Shown here in pieces: positions 23,186 through 30,502 of a DNA stretch of 40,913 nucleotides (its first letter is position 1; each line of letters begins with the position of its first letter). The stretch comes from an uncultured bacterium (GTDB lineage: Bacteria; Verrucomicrobiota; Kiritimatiellia; PWTM01). Below the pieces are notes generated by a model. That model saw only the letters and a list, made by a program, of their open reading frames with translations. It did not search any database and was not told where the DNA came from. The stretch spans positions 1-40,913 of the forward strand of contig CALLML010000072.1 of NCBI GenBank assembly GCA_938005705.1, read 5' to 3'. Made by a program: the position numbers and the translations under genes.

Positions 23186-24639
23186 CGCACGGGCCGCCTT
23201 TCCTTTGGGTTGTGACCTTCCGGCGCCCTCTCCAGGACGTCCTTGGAGTGAGCAGCGGGAGGATCAGCTGGATACTTGCCAGTGAAACAGCCGGTGCAGT
23301 AATCCGCGGGCGTTTGAACCGCCGCCAGCAAGCCCTCGAGACTCAAGTATTCGAGGCTGTCGGCCTCGACGAATTCCCGGATTTCTCGGAGACTCATCCG
23401 CCCCGCCACCAGCTCGTCCACCGATGGAAAATCTATACCGAAGTAACAGGGGTGGCGGATCGGCGGACATGAAATGCGCAGGTGCACCTCGCGGGCACCG
23501 GCATTACGCATCAAGGCGACGCGGCGTTTCGCGGTCGTACCCCGTACAATGGAATCGTCCACCACAACAACACGCTTGTCGTGAACCGCGCCGGAAGCCA
23601 CCGCCAGTTTCAAATCCACCCCGCCCGCCCGTTGAGCGACGTCCGGCATAATAAATGTACGTCCGATGTAATGATTTCGGATAAAACCGTAAGCCATCGG
23701 AATTCCAGTGGATTGCGAGAAGCCGAGTGCGGCATCATTGCCGCTGTCGGGGACGGGCACAACGGCATCCGCCTCAACGGGGTGCTCGGCGGCGAGCCGC
23801 CGCCCAAGGTTCACGCGAACTTCCTGAACATTCTGCCCGAAAACGAAACTGTCGGGTCGGGCAAAATACACATGCTCGAAAATGCACTGACCCAGCCGGT
23901 TAGTGACTGACTCACAGAAGGTGGTGCTGTGGATGCCCTTTCCATCCGCCACGACCAATTCACCGGGGAATACGTCGCGCACATAAACGGCCCCCACTTG
24001 GTCGAGAGCGCAGGTTTCACTCGCAAATACATAGCCGTCGCCGAGCTGGCCGATCGCCAGGGGGCGAAAGCCGTGCGGGTCGCGAGCCGCTATGACCTCG
24101 TTCTTCGTCATGAGGAGAAACGAATAAGCGCCTCGCAACGCCCCCAGTGCGCGTTCCACGCGACGAGGGCCGGAACGATAGGCCGGATCGGCAATCAGAT
24201 GCAGCAGGATTTCGCTGTCGGTGCTCGTCTGGAAAATGGCTCCCGCTTCCTGGTAGGCCAGTCGCAATTCCCGAGCGTTGGTCAGATTGCCGTTGTGCGC
24301 GATTGCCCAGATACCGTCTATGCATTCGACGACCAGGGGCTGGACGTTGTGGGGTTTGGATGAGCCCGTGGTGGAGTAGCGCACGTGACCAATGCCAAGA
24401 TGACCGGGCAACTCATTCGGAGACCGGGTGGCGAAGACCTGCGAAAGAAGTCCGGTTCCTTTGATCGAGCGCACACGCTCTCCATCGCTGGTGACGATGC
24501 CCGCGCCTTCCTGACCGCGATGCTGCAGCGCGAAGAGACCCGTGTGAATGACGGCCGAAGCATTCGGCACGCCAAATACTCCGAAGAGTCCGCAGGACTC
24601 TCGCGGTCGGTCGTCTGAAATGATCGGCTGATGGTTCAT
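23182..24639 (-). CDS. purF: Amidophosphoribosyltransferase
   Basis: PurF makes phosphoribosylamine from PRPP and glutamine, the first committed step of purine synthesis. The 485-aa protein has the class II nucleophile Cys16 (ESCGLFGVFG), so a 15-residue propeptide is removed as in the Bacillus-type enzyme; RYSTTG and AHNGNLTN follow. The PRPP loop VVVVDDSIVRGTT and the cysteines of a 4Fe-4S centre (CPPIRHPCYFGID and YCTGCF) are present. It is the first gene of purF-gltB-gltD-KaiC/PPDK-like and lies behind a sigma54-type promoter, uncommon for a purine gene. The ribosome site is weak. Confidence 0.97.
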   Translation of the reverse strand: MNHQPIISDDRPRESCGLFGVFGVPNASAVIHTGLFALQHRGQEGAGIVTSDGERVRSIKGTGLLSQVFATRSPNELPGHLGIGHVRYSTTGSSKPHNVQPLVVECIDGIWAIAHNGNLTNARELRLAYQEAGAIFQTSTDSEILLHLIADPAYRSGPRRVERALGALRGAYSFLLMTKNEVIAARDPHGFRPLAIGQLGDGYVFASETCALDQVGAVYVRDVFPGELVVADGKGIHSTTFCESVTNRLGQCIFEHVYFARPDSFVFGQNVQEVRVNLGRRLAAEHPVEADAVVPVPDSGNDAALGFSQSTGIPMAYGFIRNHYIGRTFIMPDVAQRAGGVDLKLAVASGAVHDKRVVVVDDSIVRGTTAKRRVALMRNAGAREVHLRISCPPIRHPCYFGIDFPSVDELVAGRMSLREIREFVEADSLEYLSLEGLLAAVQTPADYCTGCFTGKYPADPPAAHSKDVLERAPEGHNPKERRPVR

Positions 24640-24671
24640 AACGGTCGCAAACGCAATAGCGCTACGGAAAG

Positions 24672-24687
24672 AGCTATTCCCGTGCCA
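24672..24687 (-). promoter_or_regulatory. Sigma54 (-24/-12) promoter for purF-gltBD
   Basis: The minus strand reads TGGCACGGGAATAGCT: perfect TGGCACG at -24, GG-N10-GC spacing and AGCT at -12. Predicted start of transcription near 24661, about 22 bases before the purF ATG. Among the four candidates in the window this has the most complete -24 box. Confidence 0.85.
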
Positions 24688-24764
24688 GGAATCGAAAAAA
24701 ATTGTAACGCCTTTTCGATCAGCCAGATTCGACTGATCCGGAAAATATAAAAAACGCCCTTTTG

Positions 24765-24808
24765 CGACAAAATTGTTCCTTTTGTCGTCCGCGATCCGAC
24801 AATTTTGT
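24765..24808. promoter_or_regulatory. Triple repeat array, candidate enhancer for purF-gltBD
   Basis: Three related elements are clustered: CGACAAAATTGT (24765-24776), TTGTCG (24782-24787) and CGACAATTTTGT (24797-24808). The outer two form a perfect 10-base inverted repeat, and the central TTGTCG pairs with the third element's CGACAA. They lie 78-121 bases upstream of the -24 box, the usual distance for a sigma54 enhancer. The array also lies 43 bases after the stop codon of the activator gene, so a role as its transcription terminator is an alternative, but no uridine run directly follows the stem. Confidence 0.5.
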
Positions 24809-24850
24809 TTTTATCCACGTGTTCGGAGTAACGGGATAGGCGGCGGCGAG

Positions 24851-26401
24851 TCAGGAGGCGTATTTCTTGGGGTCTATGCCGTATTGTTGAACCTTGTATC
24901 CGATAATGCGCGGTGTGCTGCCCAACGCGCGGGCGGCCGCGGTCATGTTGCCGCGGTTGGATTTGAGCGCGTCACAAATGAGGTCGCGTTCGTAGGCCTG
25001 AACGAGGCCTTTGAGGTCGCCCTTAACCGATGTGCCGGATGCCTCTGCGGTCTGAAGTGTCGGGGGGAGATGATGGGGATGAACGACATCCCCCTCGGCC
25101 ACAAGGACCGCGCGTTCGATGCAGTTTTCCAGTTCTCTTACATTTCCGGGCCAATGATAACTCATCAACATGTCAATTGCAGCGCTCGAAATCCGCCGGA
25201 TTTTCTTGCTGTTGAGCTTGGCGTATTTTTCCAGAAAATGGTCGGCGAGTAGGACGATATCCGACTTGCGTTTGCGTAAGGGGGGGACGTAGATGGGAAA
25301 AACATGAAGCCGATAATAAAGATCCTCCCGAAATTTTCCTTCGGCCACGAGCTTCGCCAGATCCCGGTTGGTGGCCGCGACCAGGCGCACGTCCACCTTG
25401 ATGGTCTGCATCCCGCCGACGCGCTCGAATTCCCGTTCCTGCAGCACACGCAAGAGCTTGATCTGAAGAGAAGGCGGCAATTCACCCACCTCGTCGAGAA
25501 ACAGGGTGCCGCGGTGGGCTAGTTCGAATCGTCCCTTGCGCTCCGCCACAGCGCCGGTAAACGCGCCTTTTTCGTGGCCGAACAATTCGCTTTCAATGAT
25601 CGTGTCCGGTAGCGCGGCGCAATGAACCTTCACGAAGGGCCTGTCGGCACGGTCGCTGTTGTAGTGGATGGCGTGCGCAACGAGTTCCTTTCCGGTGCCG
25701 GTCTCACCAGTGATGAGCACGGTCGCCCGAGTCTTCGCCACCTGGGCGATCTGGTCATAGACGATTTGCATCTCGTGCGAGTTGCCGATGATGTTGGACG
25801 GTCGAAAGCGCTCCCGCAGCTCCGCCTGCAGGCGTTCGTTTTCCTGTTTCAGCCGCTCCTGCTCTTCCTGGGCTTCGCGCCGCAGTTTGACGGCCTGGGC
25901 GATCAACGACGCCACGATCGTCAGGAGCCGCACGTCCTCCTTCAGGTCCCGTTGGGGATCGAACTCGCGATCCACGCTGAGCGCCCCGACCGTTTCCGCG
26001 CCGACCTTGATGGGGACGCAGATGAACGATCGGTCGGCGCGCTTGCCGCGCCCCGTCCGATCCAGAAACAGCTCGGATTCGCTGGTCTTCGGAATAATGG
26101 CCGCCTCGCCGGTGAGCACTACCTTGCCCGTGACGCCCTCGCCCAGACGATACCGACCCAGGCGGGTCTGGGCGGGCGACAGGCCGTGAGCGGCCTCGAT
26201 GAGAATGTCGTTGGTCCGGCGATTGAGCAAGGTCAGCGTGGCATAGCGCATGTCCATATGAACGGCCAGCGCTTCGAGCACCGGACTGACTACGTCGCGA
26301 AGGTCGAGGCTCTGCTCAAGAAGCCGGCTGACTTCGAAGAGCAGCGTCAATTCCCGGACGTCCGCTTTGTTCAGCGAGGCCCTCGAGATCTCATTGCTCA
26401 T
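24851..26401 (-). CDS. NifA-like sigma54-dependent transcriptional activator
   Basis: The 516-aa protein has a GAF sensor domain (about residues 30-175), a short coiled-coil linker rich in Glu/Gln/Arg (175-200), an AAA+ domain with Walker A GETGTGKE (232-239), the sigma54-contacting GAFTGA loop (279-284) and Walker [11 protein letters not shown], and a C-terminal Fis-type helix-turn-helix ([20 protein letters not shown]). Domain order and the C-terminal sequence are those of NifA. No receiver domain is present. GGAGG lies six bases before the ATG. No nif genes are in the window, but three sigma54-type promoters of glutamine genes are, so these are its likely targets. What the GAF domain senses, and whether GlnK controls it, cannot be read from sequence. 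Confidence 0.93.
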   Translation of the reverse strand: MSNEISRASLNKADVRELTLLFEVSRLLEQSLDLRDVVSPVLEALAVHMDMRYATLTLLNRRTNDILIEAAHGLSPAQTRLGRYRLGEGVTGKVVLTGEAAIIPKTSESELFLDRTGRGKRADRSFICVPIKVGAETVGALSVDREFDPQRDLKEDVRLLTIVASLIAQAVKLRREAQEEQERLKQENERLQAELRERFRPSNIIGNSHEMQIVYDQIAQVAKTRATVLITGETGTGKELVAHAIHYNSDRADRPFVKVHCAALPDTIIESELFGHEKGAFTGAVAERKGRFELAHRGTLFLDEVGELPPSLQIKLLRVLQEREFERVGGMQTIKVDVRLVAATNRDLAKLVAEGKFREDLYYRLHVFPIYVPPLRKRKSDIVLLADHFLEKYAKLNSKKIRRISSAAIDMLMSYHWPGNVRELENCIERAVLVAEGDVVHPHHLPPTLQTAEASGTSVKGDLKGLVQAYERDLICDALKSNRGNMTAAARALGSTPRIIGYKVQQYGIDPKKYAS

Positions 26402-26724
26402 GGTTATCCTCCAGGCGGATTGGAGAGGGGGTGGGGGGCGATGGGAGGAGCGTGTCTTCGGAGAAAAGCGCGAAGGTCGAACCCTGCCGCGGACCAGGGT
26501 TGACGGCGGCGTGCGGACGAGCGGTCGTTCGAAGCCAATCTGTCGGATGTCGCCTCAATCGGCGCTGCCGCTGCCAAAAAGTCTTTCACTCGTAAAAACA
26601 TAACAGCGATGTCGGAGTGGAACAAACTTGAATTCGTCAGGGCCGCCGTGCTTCGCCGGCGCGTGCGCCTTTTGTCCATCGAACGCCATCCTGGCGAGAG
26701 GCGGCGGTGGAGGCCGCAGCGCAA
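26402..26724 (-). promoter_or_regulatory. Intergenic region with a probable housekeeping promoter for the activator gene
   Basis: In this 323-base gap the minus strand carries TTGTTC (26620-26625) and TATGTT (26597-26602) separated by 17 bases, an acceptable sigma70 promoter, giving a leader of nearly 190 bases. No sigma54 match was seen, so the activator may be expressed constitutively. No gene and no clear terminator after nadE were found. Confidence 0.4.
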
Positions 26725-28440
26725 TCAATTGCCGTCCGTGTGGCCGTAAGCGTTCGTGATGGGTATGCGGCGGTCGCGCCCGAAAGCCTTGGGCGTGATT
26801 TTGACGCCCGGCGCCGCCTGCCGCCGTTTGTATTCGTTGCGGTCCACCATCCGCGCCACCCGGCACACCGTGGCTGGATCAAAACCGGCGGCGATGATTT
26901 GTTCTACGCCCTCATCGCACTCGACATAGTGTTCAAGGATGGCATCCAGCACGGAGTAGGGCGGGAGCGTGTCCTGGTCTTTCTGGTTCTCTCGCAGCTC
27001 GGCGGTGGGCGCGCGGCGGATCGTTGAGAGGGGAATTACGGGGCGCGGTCCCTGGCGGTTGCGCCAGCGCGCAAGACGATACACCAGCGTCTTCGGCACA
27101 TCCTTGAGCACGGCAAACCCGCCGGCCATATCGCCGTACAACGTGCAGTAGCCGGTGGCCACCTCGCTTTTGTTGCCGGTGGTGACCGCGAGCCAGCCGA
27201 ATTTGTTGGAGAACGCCATCAGAATGACGCCGCGAATCCGCGCCTGGAGGTTTTCCTCCGTCACGTCCGGCGCCCGCCCGCGCCAGTGCGGCGTCAGTTC
27301 CTCCAGAAACGCCGTGTACAACCGCTCGATCGGCTGTTCGATGAACGAAATACCCAGCGATTCCGCCACCCGGCGCGCGTCCGTGCGAGTGCCCGGCGAC
27401 GAATAGCGTGAGGGCATGCTGATGCCGTGCACGCGGTTCGGCCCGAGCGCGTCCGCGGCGATGGCGGCGGTCAGGGCGGAATCAATCCCGCCGCTGAGAC
27501 CGACCACGATGCCGCTGAAGCCGTTCTTGTGGGCGTAATCGCGCAGGCCGAGCCGTAGCGCGGCATAAACTTCCGCCTCAGGTGACAGCAACGGTTCGAT
27601 CCGCGCCGATTGCGCGCGCCGGCTCCGATGCGACGGCGGTGGTGGACACTTGATTTCGAGAAGCGAATGTTTGGGAGCCTGAGTGTCGATAGTATTCTGT
27701 GCGTCGGCCGCCACATCCACGCAAAGCAAGTCTTCCTCTAACAACTTTGCCCGGGCCAGCACGCGGCGCCCGTCCATCGCGATGCTTCCGCCGTCGAAGA
27801 CCAGTTCGTCCTGCCCGCCGACGAGATTGCAGTAAAGCAGCGGCGCGCAGACCGCGCGCGCGGCCGCGTTGAGCGCGCGTTCCCGAAGGCGGATTTTTTG
27901 ATAATGGTAAGGTGAACTGGAAAGGTTCACCACGCAATCCACGGCCCCGCGCAAGCCGACACAGGGCGGTTTATCGGGGCGCCAGGAATCCTCGCAGATA
28001 TGGATCCCGATGCGCTACGGCCCCAGGCGAAGACGCGCGGGCCGATCGCCGGGGCGGAACAGGCGGACCTCATCGAACACGCCGTAGTTCGGCAGCAGCA
28101 TTTTGTCGTAGATGCCGATGCGCCGCCCGCGCGCAAAGACGAAAGCGGAATTGAACCGCGCACCATCCGGCGCGCGGCGCGGCGCGCCAACCAGCACGGC
28201 CGGGCCGGGCGGCAGCCCCCGCTCCAGACTTGTCAGACGCCGTTCGACATCGTCCAGAAAATGCGGGCGCAGAACGAGGTCTTCCGGCGGATAGCCGGAA
28301 AGGGCCATTTCGGGAAAAACGATCAGGTCGGCGCTGCGGCGCGCGACGGCGTGCGCCGCCTCGGCGATGCGTTCCGCATTGGCGCGCAGCGCGCCGACCG
28401 TTGCATTGATCTGGGCCAGACAAATGCGCAATACGTTCAT
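26725..28440 (-). pseudogene. nadE: Glutamine-dependent NAD synthetase interrupted by one in-frame TAG
   Basis: The enzyme amidates deamido-NAD with ammonia taken from glutamine. Read through one stop, the frame encodes 571 codons, normal for the two-domain enzyme. The N-terminal nitrilase-type glutaminase has Glu44 (VFPEMALSG), Lys113 (YDKMLLPNYG) and Cys149 (HICEDSW). The C-terminal synthetase has the P-loop GLSGGIDSA near residue 314, plus TGNKSEVATGY and the NEYKRRQAAPG end. Codon 142 (28015-28017) is TAG, between LRLGP and RIGIHICED; frame and similarity continue unchanged on both sides. The upstream product alone would lack Cys149. GAGGAA precedes the ATG at 28440. Whether this is a real nonsense mutation, a sequence error or read-through is open. 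Confidence 0.88.
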
Positions 28441-28697
28441 GAAAAATTCCTCGTTATTGTGTGGCGACTCCCGCTCTCCCGACAAGAAAATAGCCGCGCC
28501 CCGCGGATCGCATCGGACGCGGGGGGCGGGGCCAGCGGTGGACCCCATTTCTGAACCACGGATGAGCGAAAGATAGTTATGGTTTCGGTCTCCGGCAAGG
28601 CTTTGTTGGTGTTTGGTCTTCCTTCCCCACCGCCCCCTAGGGGGCGGCGCCGATGATGCGACATTTGCCCGTTTTCCCTCGTAGGCCATCTGCGGCG

Positions 28698-29519
28698 TCA
28701 GCCCCCCCCCAGCGCCTGATGCGGTCGCCCGGTGTTGTACCGGTGGAGGTACGCCTCGACACCCGCCTCCAAGTCTGGAACCGTCGTATAGTCTCGCAGA
28801 TAGACATCCTCGTGCTTCAGCGACCACCAGAAGCGTTCCACGACAATGTTGTCCCGCCAGCGGCCTTTGCCGTCCATGCTGATGCGGGTCCCGCCTGTTC
28901 CCACCCGCTCGATCCATTCCGCGGAAGTGAATTGGCAGCCCTGGTCGGTATTCATAATCTCCGGACGGCACCCCGTGGCGGCCACCGCCCTCTCGAAGGC
29001 CGAAAGGCAGCTCTCCGTGTCCAGCGTATTCGACAGACACCAGCCGAGCACCTTCCGCGAATACCAGTCGAGGACGACCGTCAGGTACATGAAGCCGCTC
29101 CGCATCGGCAGATAGGTGATGTCCGCGCACCAGACCTGATTGGGACGCACGATCTCCATGTCCCGAAGCAGATATGCAAACCGTTGGCCCCGAATGTCGG
29201 GCGCGCTCAGTTTCCGGCGCGGACGCACCGCCTCCAGCCCCATGATCCTCCGCAGCCGCTGCAGCCGCTTGCGCGAGACGCGCTGCCCCTTCAGCCGCAG
29301 CAAGTCTCGACAACGCCGCGCCCCCGCCGTCGGATCTTCGAGGCTGATCTCGTCCATCCAGCGCATTAGCGCAAAGTCTTCCGCACTCGGCCCCCGCCGC
29401 GAACGGTACACCCGCCCCCGATCCGCTCCCAACAATTCGCACTGCCGACGGACGCTCAAATGAGGATGCCCTCTTTCAATCATCGCGGTTCGTTCAGCGG
29501 GATGCCCAACTGTACGCAC
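28698..29519 (-). CDS. IS3-family transposase OrfB (DDE integrase core)
   Basis: The 273-aa product has an N-terminal HTH_21-like region (ARRCRDLLRLKGQRVSRKRL) and the rve catalytic core with the three acidic residues in WCADITYL, MNTDQGCQF and VVERFWWSLK. It starts with a GTG directly after the A run and is normally made by -1 frameshifting from OrfA. The C-terminus is cut short: after RPHQALGG the frame runs into TGA at a run of nine G (minus strand, 28702-28710). With seven G it would continue LTPQMAYEGKRANV, as family members do, so the run has probably gained two bases or is misread. Activity is doubtful. Confidence 0.88.
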   Translation of the reverse strand: MRTVGHPAERTAMIERGHPHLSVRRQCELLGADRGRVYRSRRGPSAEDFALMRWMDEISLEDPTAGARRCRDLLRLKGQRVSRKRLQRLRRIMGLEAVRPRRKLSAPDIRGQRFAYLLRDMEIVRPNQVWCADITYLPMRSGFMYLTVVLDWYSRKVLGWCLSNTLDTESCLSAFERAVAATGCRPEIMNTDQGCQFTSAEWIERVGTGGTRISMDGKGRWRDNIVVERFWWSLKHEDVYLRDYTTVPDLEAGVEAYLHRYNTGRPHQALGGG

Positions 29520-29788
29520 TTTTTTTTTAGGAACTCGATGTCCATGGTCAGCTCACCAACCTTCCGTTCCAGACGCTCTTTCTGCCGGGTCAGCTCGGCC
29601 GCTTCCAGGTCCGCCTTGCGACCGAATACCTCCGGCAGCCGCTCCATCAAGTCCTTTTTCCATTGGCTGACTTGCACCGGGTGTACTTCGTATTCCCGGG
29701 CAATCTCATTGATCGTCTTCAGCCCCTTCACCGCCTCCAGCGCTACCCGCGCCTTGAACTCCGCACTGTGCGCCCTTCGTTGGCTCAT
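29480..29788 (-). CDS. IS3-family OrfA (DNA-binding subunit of transposase)
   Basis: The 102-aa protein has a helix-turn-helix of the Tnp_1 type (EFKARVALEAVKG, INEIAREYEVHPVQVSQWK) and a leucine-zipper-like C-terminal half (ELTRQKERLERKVGELTMDIEFLKKK). It overlaps orfB by 40 bases. The overlap contains nine consecutive A (29520-29528), where ribosomes can slip back one base to make the OrfAB fusion that transposes IS3 elements. Confidence 0.9.
   Translation of the reverse strand: MSQRRAHSAEFKARVALEAVKGLKTINEIAREYEVHPVQVSQWKKDLMERLPEVFGRKADLEAAELTRQKERLERKVGELTMDIEFLKKKCVQLGIPLNEPR
29517..29531 (-). promoter_or_regulatory. Slippery site for programmed -1 frameshifting between orfA and orfB
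   Basis: The coding strand reads CTAAAAAAAAAGTGC. In the OrfA frame this is CTA AAA AAA AAG; a -1 slip enters AAA GTG CGT, the OrfB frame. A runs of the A6G type are the established frameshift signals of IS3 elements. No stimulatory hairpin was worked out. Confidence 0.75.
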
Positions 29789-30006
29789 CTCTCGCTCCTT
29801 TCCGTCCCCGCGAGAGACCGCTTATCATAACTTCGCCCCTGGTTTCAAATCCGGGGTCCACCGCTGACATTAGGGTTTTTCAGCGGAATCTAAATATGAT
29901 AATTGACGTGGGTTACAAGTTGCTGCGACTGCTTTTTAAGGCTCGTTGAGCCGGCGAAATCGGGGGAAAAGAGATCGACCGCCTGCGTGATGTCGCTGGC
30001 GTTTTG

Positions 30007-30022
30007 TGGCACATAAAATGCT
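30007..30022 (+). promoter_or_regulatory. Sigma54 (-24/-12) promoter of the pilin-like operon
   Basis: TGGCACATAAAATGCT has a perfect TGGCAC, GG-N10-GC spacing and a good -12 box. Transcription would start near 30033, 17 bases before the first ATG, leaving just enough leader for the AGGTG ribosome site. Type IV pilin genes are classic sigma54 targets (PilR in Pseudomonas). The rest of 29867-30006 shows only a short GGCTC/GAGCC hairpin (29940-29952) without a U run. Confidence 0.75.
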
Positions 30023-30049
30023 CATATAGAGTTGAATAGGTGTGTGACA

Positions 30050-30502
30050 ATGAACCGGGAGCCGGCCAGAATTAGTGTCTTGGAAGTTGGGGCCGCCCGT
30101 CGGGGGGTGACCTATGTGGAGATTCTGGTGGCGCTGCTGGTGCTGGCTGTCGTCATGGTGGGGGGCTACCGAATCATCGTCGCCATGGCACGATTGCGTC
30201 AATCCGTGCACAATCATTATTCGGCGGTCGTCATCGCGAACAACCGGATCGAGCGTGCGAAGAACATGTCGTTTTCGGATCTTAACCTGCTGGCGGAGGA
30301 CAAAGTGCCGATTACGGCGGCTGGTGTGCCTGACGCAAACGGCCCCTTCACACGCACAACCGTTGTTGAGCCGAACTATGGCGGGAATCCCAGGATCACG
30401 CGTATCGAGGTGACGGTCGAGGTGCCACGATTGCTGCGCCGCGACGGGCGCCGTCCGTCCGAGTCTGTTTCCACGTTGTTGACGGAGTATTTGGAGCCAT
30501 GA
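30050..30502 (+). CDS. Type IV pilin-like protein (minor pilin, PilV/GspI-like)
   Basis: The 150-aa product has a prepilin leader ending ARRG, followed by VTYVEILVALLVLAVVMVG: cleavage after Gly and Glu at +5 are the prepilin peptidase signature, and the hydrophobic helix follows. The globular part (about 110 residues) is unrecognised. An in-frame TTG at 30032 is rejected because the ATG at 30050 has AGGTG seven bases before it. Its TGA overlaps the ATG of the next gene (ATGA), so the two are coupled. Small size and first place in the operon fit a minor pilin. Confidence 0.85.
   Translation: MNREPARISVLEVGAARRGVTYVEILVALLVLAVVMVGGYRIIVAMARLRQSVHNHYSAVVIANNRIERAKNMSFSDLNLLAEDKVPITAAGVPDANGPFTRTTVVEPNYGGNPRITRIEVTVEVPRLLRRDGRRPSESVSTLLTEYLEP

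Larger units (their letters stand above)
28533..29866 (-). mobile_element. IS3-family insertion sequence, about 1.33 kb
   Basis: Imperfect terminal inverted repeats bound the element: CAGCGGTGGACCCC at 28533-28546 and its exact complement at 29853-29866, with similarity continuing inwards (GAACCA against GAAACCA after six differing bases). Inside are orfA and orfB in the overlapping arrangement of the IS3 family, on the minus strand. The right end extends as TGTCAGCGG, starting TG as IS3 ends do, but the left end has GGCC there, and no target duplication is visible, so one end may have changed since insertion. It lies between nadE and the pilin operon, 93 bases upstream of the nadE ATG. Confidence 0.85.

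Noticed and set aside
27954-27956. TTG at 27954 as a restart of a separate NAD synthetase after the TAG
   Set aside because: It has no ribosome site and would begin in the middle of the glutaminase domain, after the catalytic Cys; the frame is better explained as one interrupted gene.
28015-29442. A 475-codon open frame on the minus strand running through the IS and into nadE
   Set aside because: Its first half is an alternative frame of orfB without transposase similarity; only the part after the G run and the nadE N-terminus from 28440 encode recognisable protein. It is not one gene.
29940-29952. GGCTC/GAGCC hairpin between the IS and the pilin operon as a terminator
   Set aside because: The stem is only five pairs and no U run follows on either strand.
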